A stretch of 7,395 nt of DNA. It comes from Hyphomicrobiales bacterium. GTDB lineage: Bacteria > Pseudomonadota > Alphaproteobacteria > Rhizobiales > Aestuariivirgaceae. The notes beneath the pieces are model-generated. The model made no database searches, had not been told where the DNA came from, and saw only the letters and a list, made by a program, of their open reading frames with translations. Shown in pieces: positions 1-6,966 of the stretch. The stretch is from assembly GCA_025362535.1 (NCBI GenBank), contig JANYGE010000351.1:1-7395 (forward strand), written 5' to 3'. The position numbers and the translations under genes were made by a program. The stretch's first letter is position 1. Every line of letters starts with the position of its first letter.

Positions 1-284
<284 letters not shown>

Positions 285-605
285 TTAGAATTGCTTTTCT
301 GGAACTTTAACGCGAAGGCCATCGAGCGCATCACTCACTTTAATCTGACAAGAGAGACGGCTGTTGTCGCGCACATCAAATGCAAAATCCAACATGTCTT
401 CTTCCATCGGGTTGCGCGCACCCACTTTTTCGCGCCATTCAGGTTCCACATAGATATGGCATGTGGCGCAGGCACAGGCCCCACCACAATCTGCATCAAT
501 GCCGGGCACCTGATTTTTCACGGCAGTTTCCATAACAGTCATCCCGGCCACACCATTTGCAGTGATTTCCGTACCATTATGTTGAATAAAGGTGATTTTT
601 GCCAT
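285..605 (-). CDS. Adrenodoxin-type [2Fe-2S] ferredoxin, 106 aa
   Basis: This is a complete small soluble ferredoxin. The cluster ligands are Cys40, Cys46, Cys49 and Cys86, in the spacing C-x5-C-x2-C-x36-C of the vertebrate adrenodoxin/putidaredoxin/FdxB group. There is an extra non-ligand cysteine at 44 inside the cluster loop (CGGACACATC). The motif MEEDMLD (67-73) is the conserved acidic helix that docks reductases in this family, and the C-terminal part has the usual RLSCQI pattern. The length is normal for the family. The ATG at 605-603 has a Shine-Dalgarno GGAAAG six bases upstream. It is the first gene of a two-gene unit with the ferredoxin reductase to its left. Family members serve P450s, Rieske oxygenases or iron-sulfur assembly; nothing in the window says which applies here. 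Confidence 0.95.
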   Translation of the reverse strand: MAKITFIQHNGTEITANGVAGMTVMETAVKNQVPGIDADCGGACACATCHIYVEPEWREKVGARNPMEEDMLDFAFDVRDNSRLSCQIKVSDALDGLRVKVPEKQF

Positions 606-635
606 TGCTCACTTTCCAGTTGAATTTTGGATAGT

Positions 636-664
636 TCAATAGGAGAAGGCATGTCGAAACGCAA
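636..664 (-). promoter_or_regulatory. Candidate sigma70-type promoter for the ferredoxin/reductase unit
   Basis: On the minus strand a -35-like TTGCGT (664-659) is followed, after 17 bases, by a -10-like TATTGA (641-636), 30 bases upstream of the ferredoxin start. Both hexamers are imperfect. The placement is right for a short leader, but this is a by-eye match only. Confidence 0.25.
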
Positions 665-721
665 GTTTGCAAGCTGCAACATCCAAGTCATTTTTTTGAA
701 AAGGCTTTTTTCAGTTTACGG

Positions 722-739
722 CTGTAACAAATTTGTCAT
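722..739 (+). promoter_or_regulatory. PHO-box-like direct repeat (putative PhoB site) upstream of the Popeye-like gene
   Basis: The 18 bases CTGTAACAAATTTGTCAT have the 7-4-7 layout of a PhoB site. Against the known consensus CTGTCAT-AAAT-CTGTCAT, 15 of 18 bases match (mismatches at positions 5, 7 and 12). Eleven bases after the second heptamer there is a weak -10-like TATGGA (751-756). This is close to the geometry of E. coli phoA, where the PHO box replaces the -35. Transcription would start near 763, about 40 bases before the ATG at 805. Binding by PhoB is inferred, not shown. Confidence 0.45.
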
Positions 740-804
740 GTTAGAACTGCTATGGACGCGCAGAAGAAACTGCGCATCAGAACATTGGTGTTTTGAGACT
801 AAAA

Positions 805-1515
805 ATGGTTAAACTGATTATTGTGCCTGAATATATTTTTCCTGCCCTTTACCATCTTGCCAATGGTCTTGCTTTACTCTCGCTGATTATGCGCGACCAA
901 CTTTATCTCCGTTTGGTGATGGCGGTCAGCCTTGTCCTCCAAGGCCTCTATTACTTTGCCATTCCCGGGGGTCCTTTAATGGACCCTCTCTTGTGGAAAT
1001 TTTTCACCAGCGTCACAAATATCATCATGATCATACTGATCTTCCGTGATCGATTGGATTTTGGGGTTTCAAGTGAGCTCCGGGGTCTATTTAGCCGAAT
1101 TTCAGTTTTATCCCCTGGCGAATTCAAACGTCTTGTCGCCCCAACCAAAAAAATCCATGGGCCCAAAAATATGATTTTGGCCCAAGGTGAGATGCCAGAT
1201 CAAATCTTCTATCTCTTAAAGGGCCATGCACACATAATGAAAGATAGTCAGAGCATTAAAATTTCCTCTGGCGCCTTTTTGGGAGAAATCGCCTTTTTGA
1301 CCAGAAACCCTGCAACCGCCACAGTAGGCCTTGAGGATGATGCAGAATGCTTAGTTTGGTCGCATGATGCTTTGAACCACATCATGGGCAAGGAAACACC
1401 AATTGATATTGCTATGCGCGGGCTTTTCAACCACGATCTCGCCCGCAAGGTCTCGCAAAACAGCCTAAATCCAACACTCACCCAGCCTTCTGCATCTGCC
1501 GATAATGGGCTGTAG
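805..1515 (+). CDS. Popeye-like membrane protein: three TM helices plus degenerate cyclic-nucleotide-binding-like domain, 236 aa
   Basis: Three hydrophobic helices lie at about residues 12-28, 34-52 and 62-81, with a very short N-terminal tail. A cytoplasmic cNMP-binding-fold domain follows at about 115-210. The order and several motifs recall Popeye (POPDC) proteins: LYHLAN (15-20) in TM1, DPLLWKF before and into TM3, and an ELRGLF...SPGEFKRL linker (91-110) leading into the beta-roll. The phosphate-binding cassette reads LGEIAFLTRNPATATV (159-174). Aligned with canonical GELALIYGTPRAATV-type cassettes, the invariant arginine that holds the cyclic phosphate is alanine (A170), while the Gly-Glu is kept (160-161). 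Binding of cAMP/cGMP is therefore doubtful. The ATG at 805, six bases after a weak GAGA, is preferred to a TTG at 793. The 3' end overlaps the convergent Hpt gene by 38 bases. The membrane/CNBD call is firm; specific Popeye kinship is likely; function is unknown. Confidence 0.8.
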   Translation: MVKLIIVPEYIFPALYHLANGLALLSLIMRDQLYLRLVMAVSLVLQGLYYFAIPGGPLMDPLLWKFFTSVTNIIMIILIFRDRLDFGVSSELRGLFSRISVLSPGEFKRLVAPTKKIHGPKNMILAQGEMPDQIFYLLKGHAHIMKDSQSIKISSGAFLGEIAFLTRNPATATVGLEDDAECLVWSHDALNHIMGKETPIDIAMRGLFNHDLARKVSQNSLNPTLTQPSASADNGL

Positions 1516-1861
1516 CCAATTGAAATTTGCGTGCCGCTGTCTCAAATCGTTTGGCGAGTGTCTCTTGATCCAAGGACATTTGCTCCCATTGGCTGGCCAG
1601 ATATTCGATCTCATTGGCACCCACGGCTGAAGCTGCGCCGCGTAAACTGTGGCTCATAAATTTGCTGTCTTGCAGATCAAGACTGGTTTGCGTGAGGGCT
1701 TTTCTGACCAAAGAAAGTTGAGTGCTGAAAAGTTCAAGAACTTCCACCTGAAGTTTAAGGTCGTTCATCGTGGTCATTTCGAATAATTCACGATCAAACA
1801 CGCTCAACTTCGGCAATTCATTCAAGCCGCCATCCATCTGCTTAACCATCTTTTTTGCCAC
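1478..1861 (-). CDS. Single-domain Hpt (histidine phosphotransfer) protein, 127 aa
   Basis: This is a small, soluble, all-helical protein with the histidine phosphotransfer signature HSLRGAASAVGA (residues 71-82; known pattern H-x-[LF]-[KR]-G-x-[AS]). His71 would accept the phosphoryl group. Upstream, MNDLKLQVEVLELF (32-45) matches the helix that precedes the phosphohelix in Hpt domains. The first 25 or so residues are a polar extension. There is no kinase or receiver domain, so it would relay phosphate between a hybrid kinase and a response regulator encoded elsewhere. The start is GTG at 1861, chosen because AAGGA lies nine bases upstream; the next ATG (1849) has no ribosome site. It is divergent from the large GPR-like gene and converges on the Popeye-like gene with a 38-base overlap. 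Partners cannot be read from the window. Confidence 0.9.
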   Translation of the reverse strand: MAKKMVKQMDGGLNELPKLSVFDRELFEMTTMNDLKLQVEVLELFSTQLSLVRKALTQTSLDLQDSKFMSHSLRGAASAVGANEIEYLASQWEQMSLDQETLAKRFETAARKFQLATAHYRQMQKAG

Positions 1862-1870
1862 GTCCGAATT

Positions 1871-1875
1871 TCCTT
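1871..1875 (-). promoter_or_regulatory. Ribosome binding site of the Hpt gene, supporting the GTG start
   Basis: On the minus strand AAGGA stands nine bases before GTG at 1861. The alternative ATG at 1849 has only coding sequence in front of it, so this site fixes the GTG as the likely start. Confidence 0.6.
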
Positions 1876-1944
1876 GCTAACTATGCACCCTGACACACAG
1901 CCTGTATTTAAGCCTTAAGCAATTTGGCTAAATTTCAATTTCTC

Positions 1945-1954
1945 GAATCGATTC
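1945..1954. promoter_or_regulatory. Two abutting GANTC sites (10-base palindrome GAATCGATTC) in the hpt/GPR-like divergent region
   Basis: GAATC and GATTC lie back to back. Each is a GANTC site, the target of the cell-cycle-regulated adenine methyltransferase CcrM of alphaproteobacteria. They sit in the AT-rich 299-base region between the divergent starts at 1861 and 2161, and are the only GANTC sites I see in that region. The same ten bases are a perfect palindrome and could instead be an operator. No strong -35/-10 pair was found nearby for either gene; TATAGT at 2032-2037 is a possible -10 for the plus strand, with only a poor -35. Confidence 0.4.
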
Positions 1955-2010
1955 AATTTGATCCACAATTTTAACCAAATTTTCAATAAACCATCCACAA
2001 GGGGCAATTA

Positions 2011-2023
2011 GGGTTCAAAACCC
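2011..2023. repeat. Short inverted repeat GGGTT-CAA-AACCC upstream of the GPR-like gene
   Basis: Five-base perfect arms flank a three-base centre, just upstream of the TATAGT at 2032. It could be an operator half-site pair or a very small hairpin. It is too short to be sure it is more than chance. Confidence 0.25.
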
Positions 2024-2142
2024 ATCAAAATTATAGTAAACAGAAATTTGGACCGTCTTGAAACGAGCAGTGGCCCCCAAGTTGTGCGAGCAGTTTGGGA
2101 TGCATGTTTCAAGATGGAGGCGTTGATCGAGTTTCGGTCAGT

Positions 2143-2148
2143 AAGGGG
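2143..2148 (+). promoter_or_regulatory. Probable ribosome binding site of the GPR-like gene
   Basis: AAGGGG precedes ATG at 2161 by 12 bases, a somewhat long spacing. It favours 2161 over upstream in-frame TTG (2095) and ATG (2104). Those starts would add 22 or 19 residues, including the only cysteines I see in the reading frame. Confidence 0.45.
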
Positions 2149-2160
2149 TGTATTCGTATT

Positions 2161-5100
2161 ATGGCAAATAAAACAACAGATAACCGCCGCAGATCAAGAT
2201 TACCTGCTCTTGAAACACCCGAGCAGAATCGGTCACCCGAATTAGACGTGCCCCCCCTACGCAATCGCCCCGCCAATGAGAATGACCCTTCAACAGCGAT
2301 GATGCTCGCGCGCCTGCGCCGTCAACCATCCAACGCCATTTATGCAGTTGCCTTCATTCTTTCCTTACTGTGGATTTTTGGCTGGTTCTTCAGCCACTCC
2401 GAATTGCTCAATGCTGATGGTCTCGCCAAACAAGCCCCAGCCGATATTGTGCAAGCCCTAACACTGCTGATTGTTCCTATCGTTGCTATGTTTGTGATCG
2501 CCTATTTTCAATGGCGCGCCCAACAATTGCGCCAAGTGTCAGAAGTGCTGATGCATTCGGCCATGCGTTTGATTAAACCACAAGACCTTGCATCCGATGG
2601 TCTCACCTCAATCGCCCAAGCCGTGCGCCAAGAGGTTGATCTTCTGGTGGGCGGTGTTGAACATGCTTTCCAACGGGCCACATCACTCGAAGAAATTGTC
2701 CACAAGGAAATCGCTGCAATTGAGCGGGCCTTCGGCAACAATGAAGATCGTATCCGCAGTTTGGTAAGCGGCCTTGAAACCCAGCGCGTGGCTTTGCAGC
2801 AAACCAGTGCGCTGGTCACCAGCGACGCAACACCGATGCTCTCGCGCTTGGAAGCTAACACTCAAAATCTTGGCCAAACCATCAACCTGGCTCTGTCTAC
2901 ATTCTCGCGTCTTGAAGATGGTTTGAAAGGTTCCACCTCGGAGCTGGCCCGCACCATTGAAGATGTGGCCTCGCGCGCTGCCATCACTGGTCAGGAAATT
3001 GGCGGACACTCGGCTCAGTTTGAACGCATGTCCACCATGCTCGTGACCGATTTCCGTGGCTTTTCTTCGCAGTTGCAGGAATATGTCCAAACGCTGAATT
3101 TCACAGCCAATAATCTCGGCACCGAGACCCGTAAATTCGGCGGCGAGGTGAAAACCATGGAAAGCAGTTTGCTCGGCCTCTTGCGCCAGAGCACTGAACA
3201 GCTGACTGCGGCAAACACCGAAGTGGGTCAGACCATTGAGCGCTTTAGCACCAGCTCAGTGACTAACATTAAGCAAACCGCCAGTGAGCTTGCCCAAACT
3301 CTGGGTGGCATCAGTGAAAATCTCACTTATCATTTGAAAAATACCACCGATGAAGTGTCGGGTGTCATTGAACGCTCTGGTCTGGACACCGCCAATCGCA
3401 TTGAACAAAGCCGAGCCTTGGTGATATCAGGCATGCAAGGTGTCGCTGCCGATTTCATTCAAAAAATTCAAGGCACCCACCACGATCTTAATTCATATGT
3501 AGATCAAGCTGCGGTTCAAATTGTTGGCGGAGTGGATGCTGCTGCTCTTCGTTTGAATGAGCAAGTAAGTACATCTGGCACACATTTGATTTCAGGTCTT
3601 GATCAAGCTGGCAAACGCCTGCTCGAACAACTGGGCACTTCCGGTTCTGGTTTTGCTGGCCGCATCGAACAGTTCACTGGTAATCTCGCAGGTCAACTCG
3701 ATCAGCATGCCGTAACGATCACCAGCCGTGTGCAAGATTCAGCCGAGCGCTATGCAGGGATGCTGGAAACTGCAACGGGCCGCATGGAAATAGCTGCCAA
3801 AACCATTGATGATGGCCTGACAACAGCAACCACCATGGTCGCAAGCCAACTCGATCAACACGCCGATACGGTTTCACGCCGCGTACTCGACGCAGCGGAA
3901 ATTTATGCTGGTCAAGTCGAAACAGTAACTGGTCGGATCGAAAATATGTCGTCATCCGTCAGCACCACACTCAATAGTGCTGCCACTTTGGTCTTGAGCC
4001 AGCTCGAACAACATGCTGATACAGTTTCACACCGTGTGCTGGATGCTGCTGGAACCTATGCAAGCGTTATTGAAACCGCAGCGAGCCGCATCGAAAACTC
4101 CTCTGCTTCTGTCGGCCCAGCGCTGGATAGCGCGGCTGCCTTGGTCTCAAGCCAGCTTACTCAACATGCCGATACAGTTTCGCACCGTGTACACAGTGCG
4201 GCAGAAACTTATGCAGGTCTTGTGGAAACTGCAACGGGCCGCATCGAAAATGTGTCGGCATCCATTGGCACCAATCTTGCCAATGCATCGATTTTGGTCG
4301 CAAATCAGCTTGATAAGCATGCCGACACTGTGAGAAGCCGCGTACACGATGCTGCTGAAACCTATGCAGGCCTCGTGGAGGCTGCCACAGGTCGCATCGA
4401 AAACTCTTCTGCTTCTGTAACCACAACGCTGGACAGCGCCGCAACCTTGCTTTCAAGCCAGCTCGCTCAGCATGCCGATACAGTTTCGCAGCGTGTTCAT
4501 GGCGCTGCTGAATCATATGCGGGTCTTGTGGAGGCCGCAACAGGCCGCATCGAGAATTCATCGACAGCAATCAGTTTAAATCTTGCTAACCTGACGACCC
4601 AAGTCACCAGTCAAATGCAAGTGGCAGGATCAGGCATCAATGATCTGCTGGTTTCGACCAGCGGCACCATCGCCGCGCATCTGAAAGAAACCTCGGAAAT
4701 TGTTAGTCGCCAAATGCAAGATTCTGGTTTGGCCTTGGCGCAAAACATTGAAAGTTCCGGCGGCCTCGTAACTGACCGCTTGCTCTCCGTGTCGGGCGAT
4801 TTCGTACATAGGGTCGATACGGCGCGCGATGGCATGTTGGCCGCCTTGGCCAACACCGCAGGCGACTTGAATTCTAAACTGCAAGACACATCAGTTCAAT
4901 TGTTCAGCCGTTTGGAGCTCTCATCTGCCCATATCAGCCAGCAGCTTGAAACAACCACTGTCCAAGTTACTGACCGGATTATTTCAACCACAAGCAATGT
5001 AACCGACCGTGTGGCGCAAGTTGCGGCTAAACTCACCGACAAGCTTGATATTTCAACCACACAGCTCGGCAGTCTGCTATCAACAACTGAAAGCCGCCTT

Positions 5101-6966
5101 GGCAGCCAGTTGGAGCAGGCCTCGACTGAACTTACAGCCTTGTTCGATGTCAACACCCGCATGATGACCGAGCAATTGGATCAAACCTCAACGAAGGTTA
5201 CCAACACCTTCGCCACAACAGCTGTGCGGGCCGCTCAAGCACTTGATAGTTCTAGTGCCGAAGTCACCTCAAAAATTGATACCGCCAGCGAGAATATGTA
5301 TTCCAAGCTCGAAGGCACCACGCGCACGCTGGGTCAACGCTTCGATGTGGCGACAGAGCATTTGGAACGCGTTACCACTGATATTTCCACAAGATTGGAT
5401 GGAACTGGTCAACGCTTTGCTGAAGTGCTCAGCGAAGCCAGCGGTCAAATCTTCAGTGATCTCGGCAAAGCCCGTGAAGCCTTCTCCGAAGGTTTGGGTG
5501 AAACCACCATGCAGATCAGTGGTCGCTTTGAACAGGAAACCGGCCTTCTGGTTGATCGTATTGATCGCGCCGCGAGCGAGTTTGACTCAGCTGCTGCTGA
5601 ATCCAGCGGCAAGCTTGAAGAAGCCAACCGCAAATTTGCCAAGCATATTGAAACCGCAAACACTTATCTTGCGGATCAATTGGCCTCAGCTGCTGGCGAT
5701 ATTGATACAAGACTCGAAAGCGTATCCATGCAACTCACTGGCAAACTGGAAATGACGGGCAGCCGTATCTCTGAACGCTTGGATGATGTGTCATCGCTGG
5801 TTGAAAAATCCATCGATAAGTTCAACTCCGAAATGGAGCACATGCTGCAAAATCGCAAAGACTCACTCGATGGCTTGGTGAATGATGCCAACCGTCGTGC
5901 AGGCGAAGTAGATACTGTGATGAACAGCTACATCTCCTCGATCGAAGAATCTTTAAACACCGCCGAAGCCCGCGCCCAAAACATCAACCGCATTGTGTCG
6001 GATCAAACGGCCGCCGCACTGGCACGCCTTGAAGATGAATTGCGCAAGCTTGAAACCAACTCAAACGGCCAAGTGGCACAAGCCGCCCGCGTATTGCGTG
6101 AGCAACATGAGCGTGCCTTGAGCAGCATGAATGAAATGCTGTCATCCACCGCCAGTGACTTCCAACAGACCGCGCAAGATATGCGCATCACCGCCCAACA
6201 AGTGGTGAAGGATATTGATGCAGCGCGTGGCGAATTAAAGCGCGCCGTTATCGATCTGCCAGAAGAAACCCGCAATAATGCCGATAACATGCGCCGTGTT
6301 GTCTCGGATCAGATCAGTGCCTTGAATGCGCTTGCAGAAGTGGTGCGCCGTCAATCAGGAGGTATGGATTTTTCCGGCCCAGGCTTTGTTAACCCCCGAG
6401 GTCCACAAGGTTCCAGCTCGGGAAAATCTGAGGGCACCTCGTTCCAAGCTCCCGTTACCGGAACGACCAGTGCCCAGAAAATCACTGCGGAGCGCAACGC
6501 CAATGCTAGCATTTTAGCTTCAATCGATGAGGCTATTGCCGCACGGCGCAATCAAGCCCCGGCACCAACTCAAGGCGCTCAGAAGCTTGGCGCATTGGCC
6601 AAAGAGGTTGAAAACTACACGCTGAAACTTCATGCCTCCGCCCGTGACTTGGTTGAAGCCTTAGACGGCAGTCTGCCGCGCGACATGGAAAAGCGTTATA
6701 ACACAAGCGATAAATCAGTCTTCACGCAGCGTCTCTATGAAAACCGCAGCCGCAAAACCGTGAAGATGATCGAAGGCCGTTATGCCGAAGAGCGCCTGCT
6801 GCGCACCAGAGTGCAAGCTTACAACCGCCTCTTCGAAAAACTGCTCGATACTTTGTCGGAAACTGCAGGTGGCGAAGCGATCATGGAACAGGTCTTGGCC
6901 TCAGAACAGGGCCGGATCTATGTGATGCTGGCTGAAGCCTCCGGCAAATTGCCAACGCAGAATTGA
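2161..6966 (+). CDS. Giant membrane-anchored hendecad-repeat protein, Growth Pole Ring (GPR/RgsE)-like, 1601 aa
   Basis: The N-terminus is basic and proline-rich (1-56, with RRRSRLPAL at 9-17). Two hydrophobic helices follow at about 58-77 and 96-117, joined by a loop of about 20 residues, so both ends should be cytoplasmic. From 120 to about 1395 the chain is almost purely helical and rich in Ala, Ser, Thr, Gln and Glu. Residues 371-1229 parse without break into 11- and 18-residue units, and 512-817 are six 51-residue tandem repeats. A Gly/Ser/Pro linker (about 1400-1470) leads to a distinct C-terminal helical domain (about 1475-1601). I see no cysteine, and tryptophan only in the membrane part. 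This architecture matches what I recall of Agrobacterium GPR (about 2100 residues, apolipoprotein-like), which forms a ring at the growing pole and is needed for rod shape; RgsE is the Sinorhizobium counterpart. The present protein is shorter. There is no HAMP domain or chemoreceptor signalling tip. The family call rests on architecture and memory, not a search. Its stop overlaps the next start. Confidence 0.72.
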   Translation: MANKTTDNRRRSRLPALETPEQNRSPELDVPPLRNRPANENDPSTAMMLARLRRQPSNAIYAVAFILSLLWIFGWFFSHSELLNADGLAKQAPADIVQALTLLIVPIVAMFVIAYFQWRAQQLRQVSEVLMHSAMRLIKPQDLASDGLTSIAQAVRQEVDLLVGGVEHAFQRATSLEEIVHKEIAAIERAFGNNEDRIRSLVSGLETQRVALQQTSALVTSDATPMLSRLEANTQNLGQTINLALSTFSRLEDGLKGSTSELARTIEDVASRAAITGQEIGGHSAQFERMSTMLVTDFRGFSSQLQEYVQTLNFTANNLGTETRKFGGEVKTMESSLLGLLRQSTEQLTAANTEVGQTIERFSTSSVTNIKQTASELAQTLGGISENLTYHLKNTTDEVSGVIERSGLDTANRIEQSRALVISGMQGVAADFIQKIQGTHHDLNSYVDQAAVQIVGGVDAAALRLNEQVSTSGTHLISGLDQAGKRLLEQLGTSGSGFAGRIEQFTGNLAGQLDQHAVTITSRVQDSAERYAGMLETATGRMEIAAKTIDDGLTTATTMVASQLDQHADTVSRRVLDAAEIYAGQVETVTGRIENMSSSVSTTLNSAATLVLSQLEQHADTVSHRVLDAAGTYASVIETAASRIENSSASVGPALDSAAALVSSQLTQHADTVSHRVHSAAETYAGLVETATGRIENVSASIGTNLANASILVANQLDKHADTVRSRVHDAAETYAGLVEAATGRIENSSASVTTTLDSAATLLSSQLAQHADTVSQRVHGAAESYAGLVEAATGRIENSSTAISLNLANLTTQVTSQMQVAGSGINDLLVSTSGTIAAHLKETSEIVSRQMQDSGLALAQNIESSGGLVTDRLLSVSGDFVHRVDTARDGMLAALANTAGDLNSKLQDTSVQLFSRLELSSAHISQQLETTTVQVTDRIISTTSNVTDRVAQVAAKLTDKLDISTTQLGSLLSTTESRLGSQLEQASTELTALFDVNTRMMTEQLDQTSTKVTNTFATTAVRAAQALDSSSAEVTSKIDTASENMYSKLEGTTRTLGQRFDVATEHLERVTTDISTRLDGTGQRFAEVLSEASGQIFSDLGKAREAFSEGLGETTMQISGRFEQETGLLVDRIDRAASEFDSAAAESSGKLEEANRKFAKHIETANTYLADQLASAAGDIDTRLESVSMQLTGKLEMTGSRISERLDDVSSLVEKSIDKFNSEMEHMLQNRKDSLDGLVNDANRRAGEVDTVMNSYISSIEESLNTAEARAQNINRIVSDQTAAALARLEDELRKLETNSNGQVAQAARVLREQHERALSSMNEMLSSTASDFQQTAQDMRITAQQVVKDIDAARGELKRAVIDLPEETRNNADNMRRVVSDQISALNALAEVVRRQSGGMDFSGPGFVNPRGPQGSSSGKSEGTSFQAPVTGTTSAQKITAERNANASILASIDEAIAARRNQAPAPTQGAQKLGALAKEVENYTLKLHASARDLVEALDGSLPRDMEKRYNTSDKSVFTQRLYENRSRKTVKMIEGRYAEERLLRTRVQAYNRLFEKLLDTLSETAGGEAIMEQVLASEQGRIYVMLAEASGKLPTQN
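3271..5847 (+). repeat. Unbroken hendecad (33-base) coding repeat tract, residues 371-1229 of the GPR-like protein
   Basis: Read from AAG at 3271, the protein divides into 65 units of 11 residues and eight of 18 residues (11+7), with none left over. Typical units are ISTTSNVTDRV, DISTTQLGSLL, STTESRLGSQL and EQASTELTALF. Positions 7 and 11 are hydrophobic, position 3 is usually small or Thr/Ser, and the first residues are polar. From 4684 to 5343 there are twenty 11-residue units in a row. Units differ at the DNA level, so this is an old, selected periodicity and not recent slippage. Confidence 0.85.
3694..4611 (+). repeat. Six in-frame tandem repeats of 153 bases (51 residues) inside the GPR-like gene
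   Basis: Units start at 3694, 3847, 4000, 4153, 4306 and 4459, each exactly 153 bases. The shared core is QLxQHADTVSxRVxxAAxxYA followed by a GRIENSSAS-like block and a more variable tail of the type TTLDSAATLVSS. Each unit is 11+11+18+11 residues, so it keeps the phase of the surrounding hendecads. The first unit and the second half of the sixth are the most diverged. Some stretches are nearly identical between units (for example in units 1 and 4 around GAAACTGCAACGGGCCGCAT), pointing to past duplication with some exchange. Confidence 0.93.

Noticed and set aside
1907..1932. Hairpin TTTAAGCC/GGCTAAA as a terminator
   Set aside because: The stem has a bulge and an 11-base loop, has no following T-run, and lies upstream of both divergent genes where no terminator is expected.
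1970..1990. CtrA box around TTAACCAAATTTTC
   Set aside because: Only the first half (TTAA) fits TTAA-N7-TTAA; the second half does not match.
2095..2160. Upstream in-frame starts TTG 2095 and ATG 2104 for the large gene
   Set aside because: The added residues do not look like the family's basic N-terminus, include two cysteines in an otherwise cysteine-free protein, and have weaker ribosome-site support than ATG 2161.
4013..4333. Open frames in other phases across the repeat region (also 4157-4570 minus and 5243-5755 plus)
   Set aside because: They mirror the periodic codons of the large gene, are repetitive themselves, and have no ribosome sites.
3694..4611. Repeat cluster as a CRISPR array or satellite
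   Set aside because: Units are 153 bases, contiguous without spacers, and stay in frame within a long coding region.
2161..6966. Large protein as a methyl-accepting chemotaxis receptor
   Set aside because: Long coiled coil and two TM helices invite this label, but there is no periplasmic ligand domain, no HAMP domain and no conserved signalling hairpin, and the periodicity is 11, not 7.
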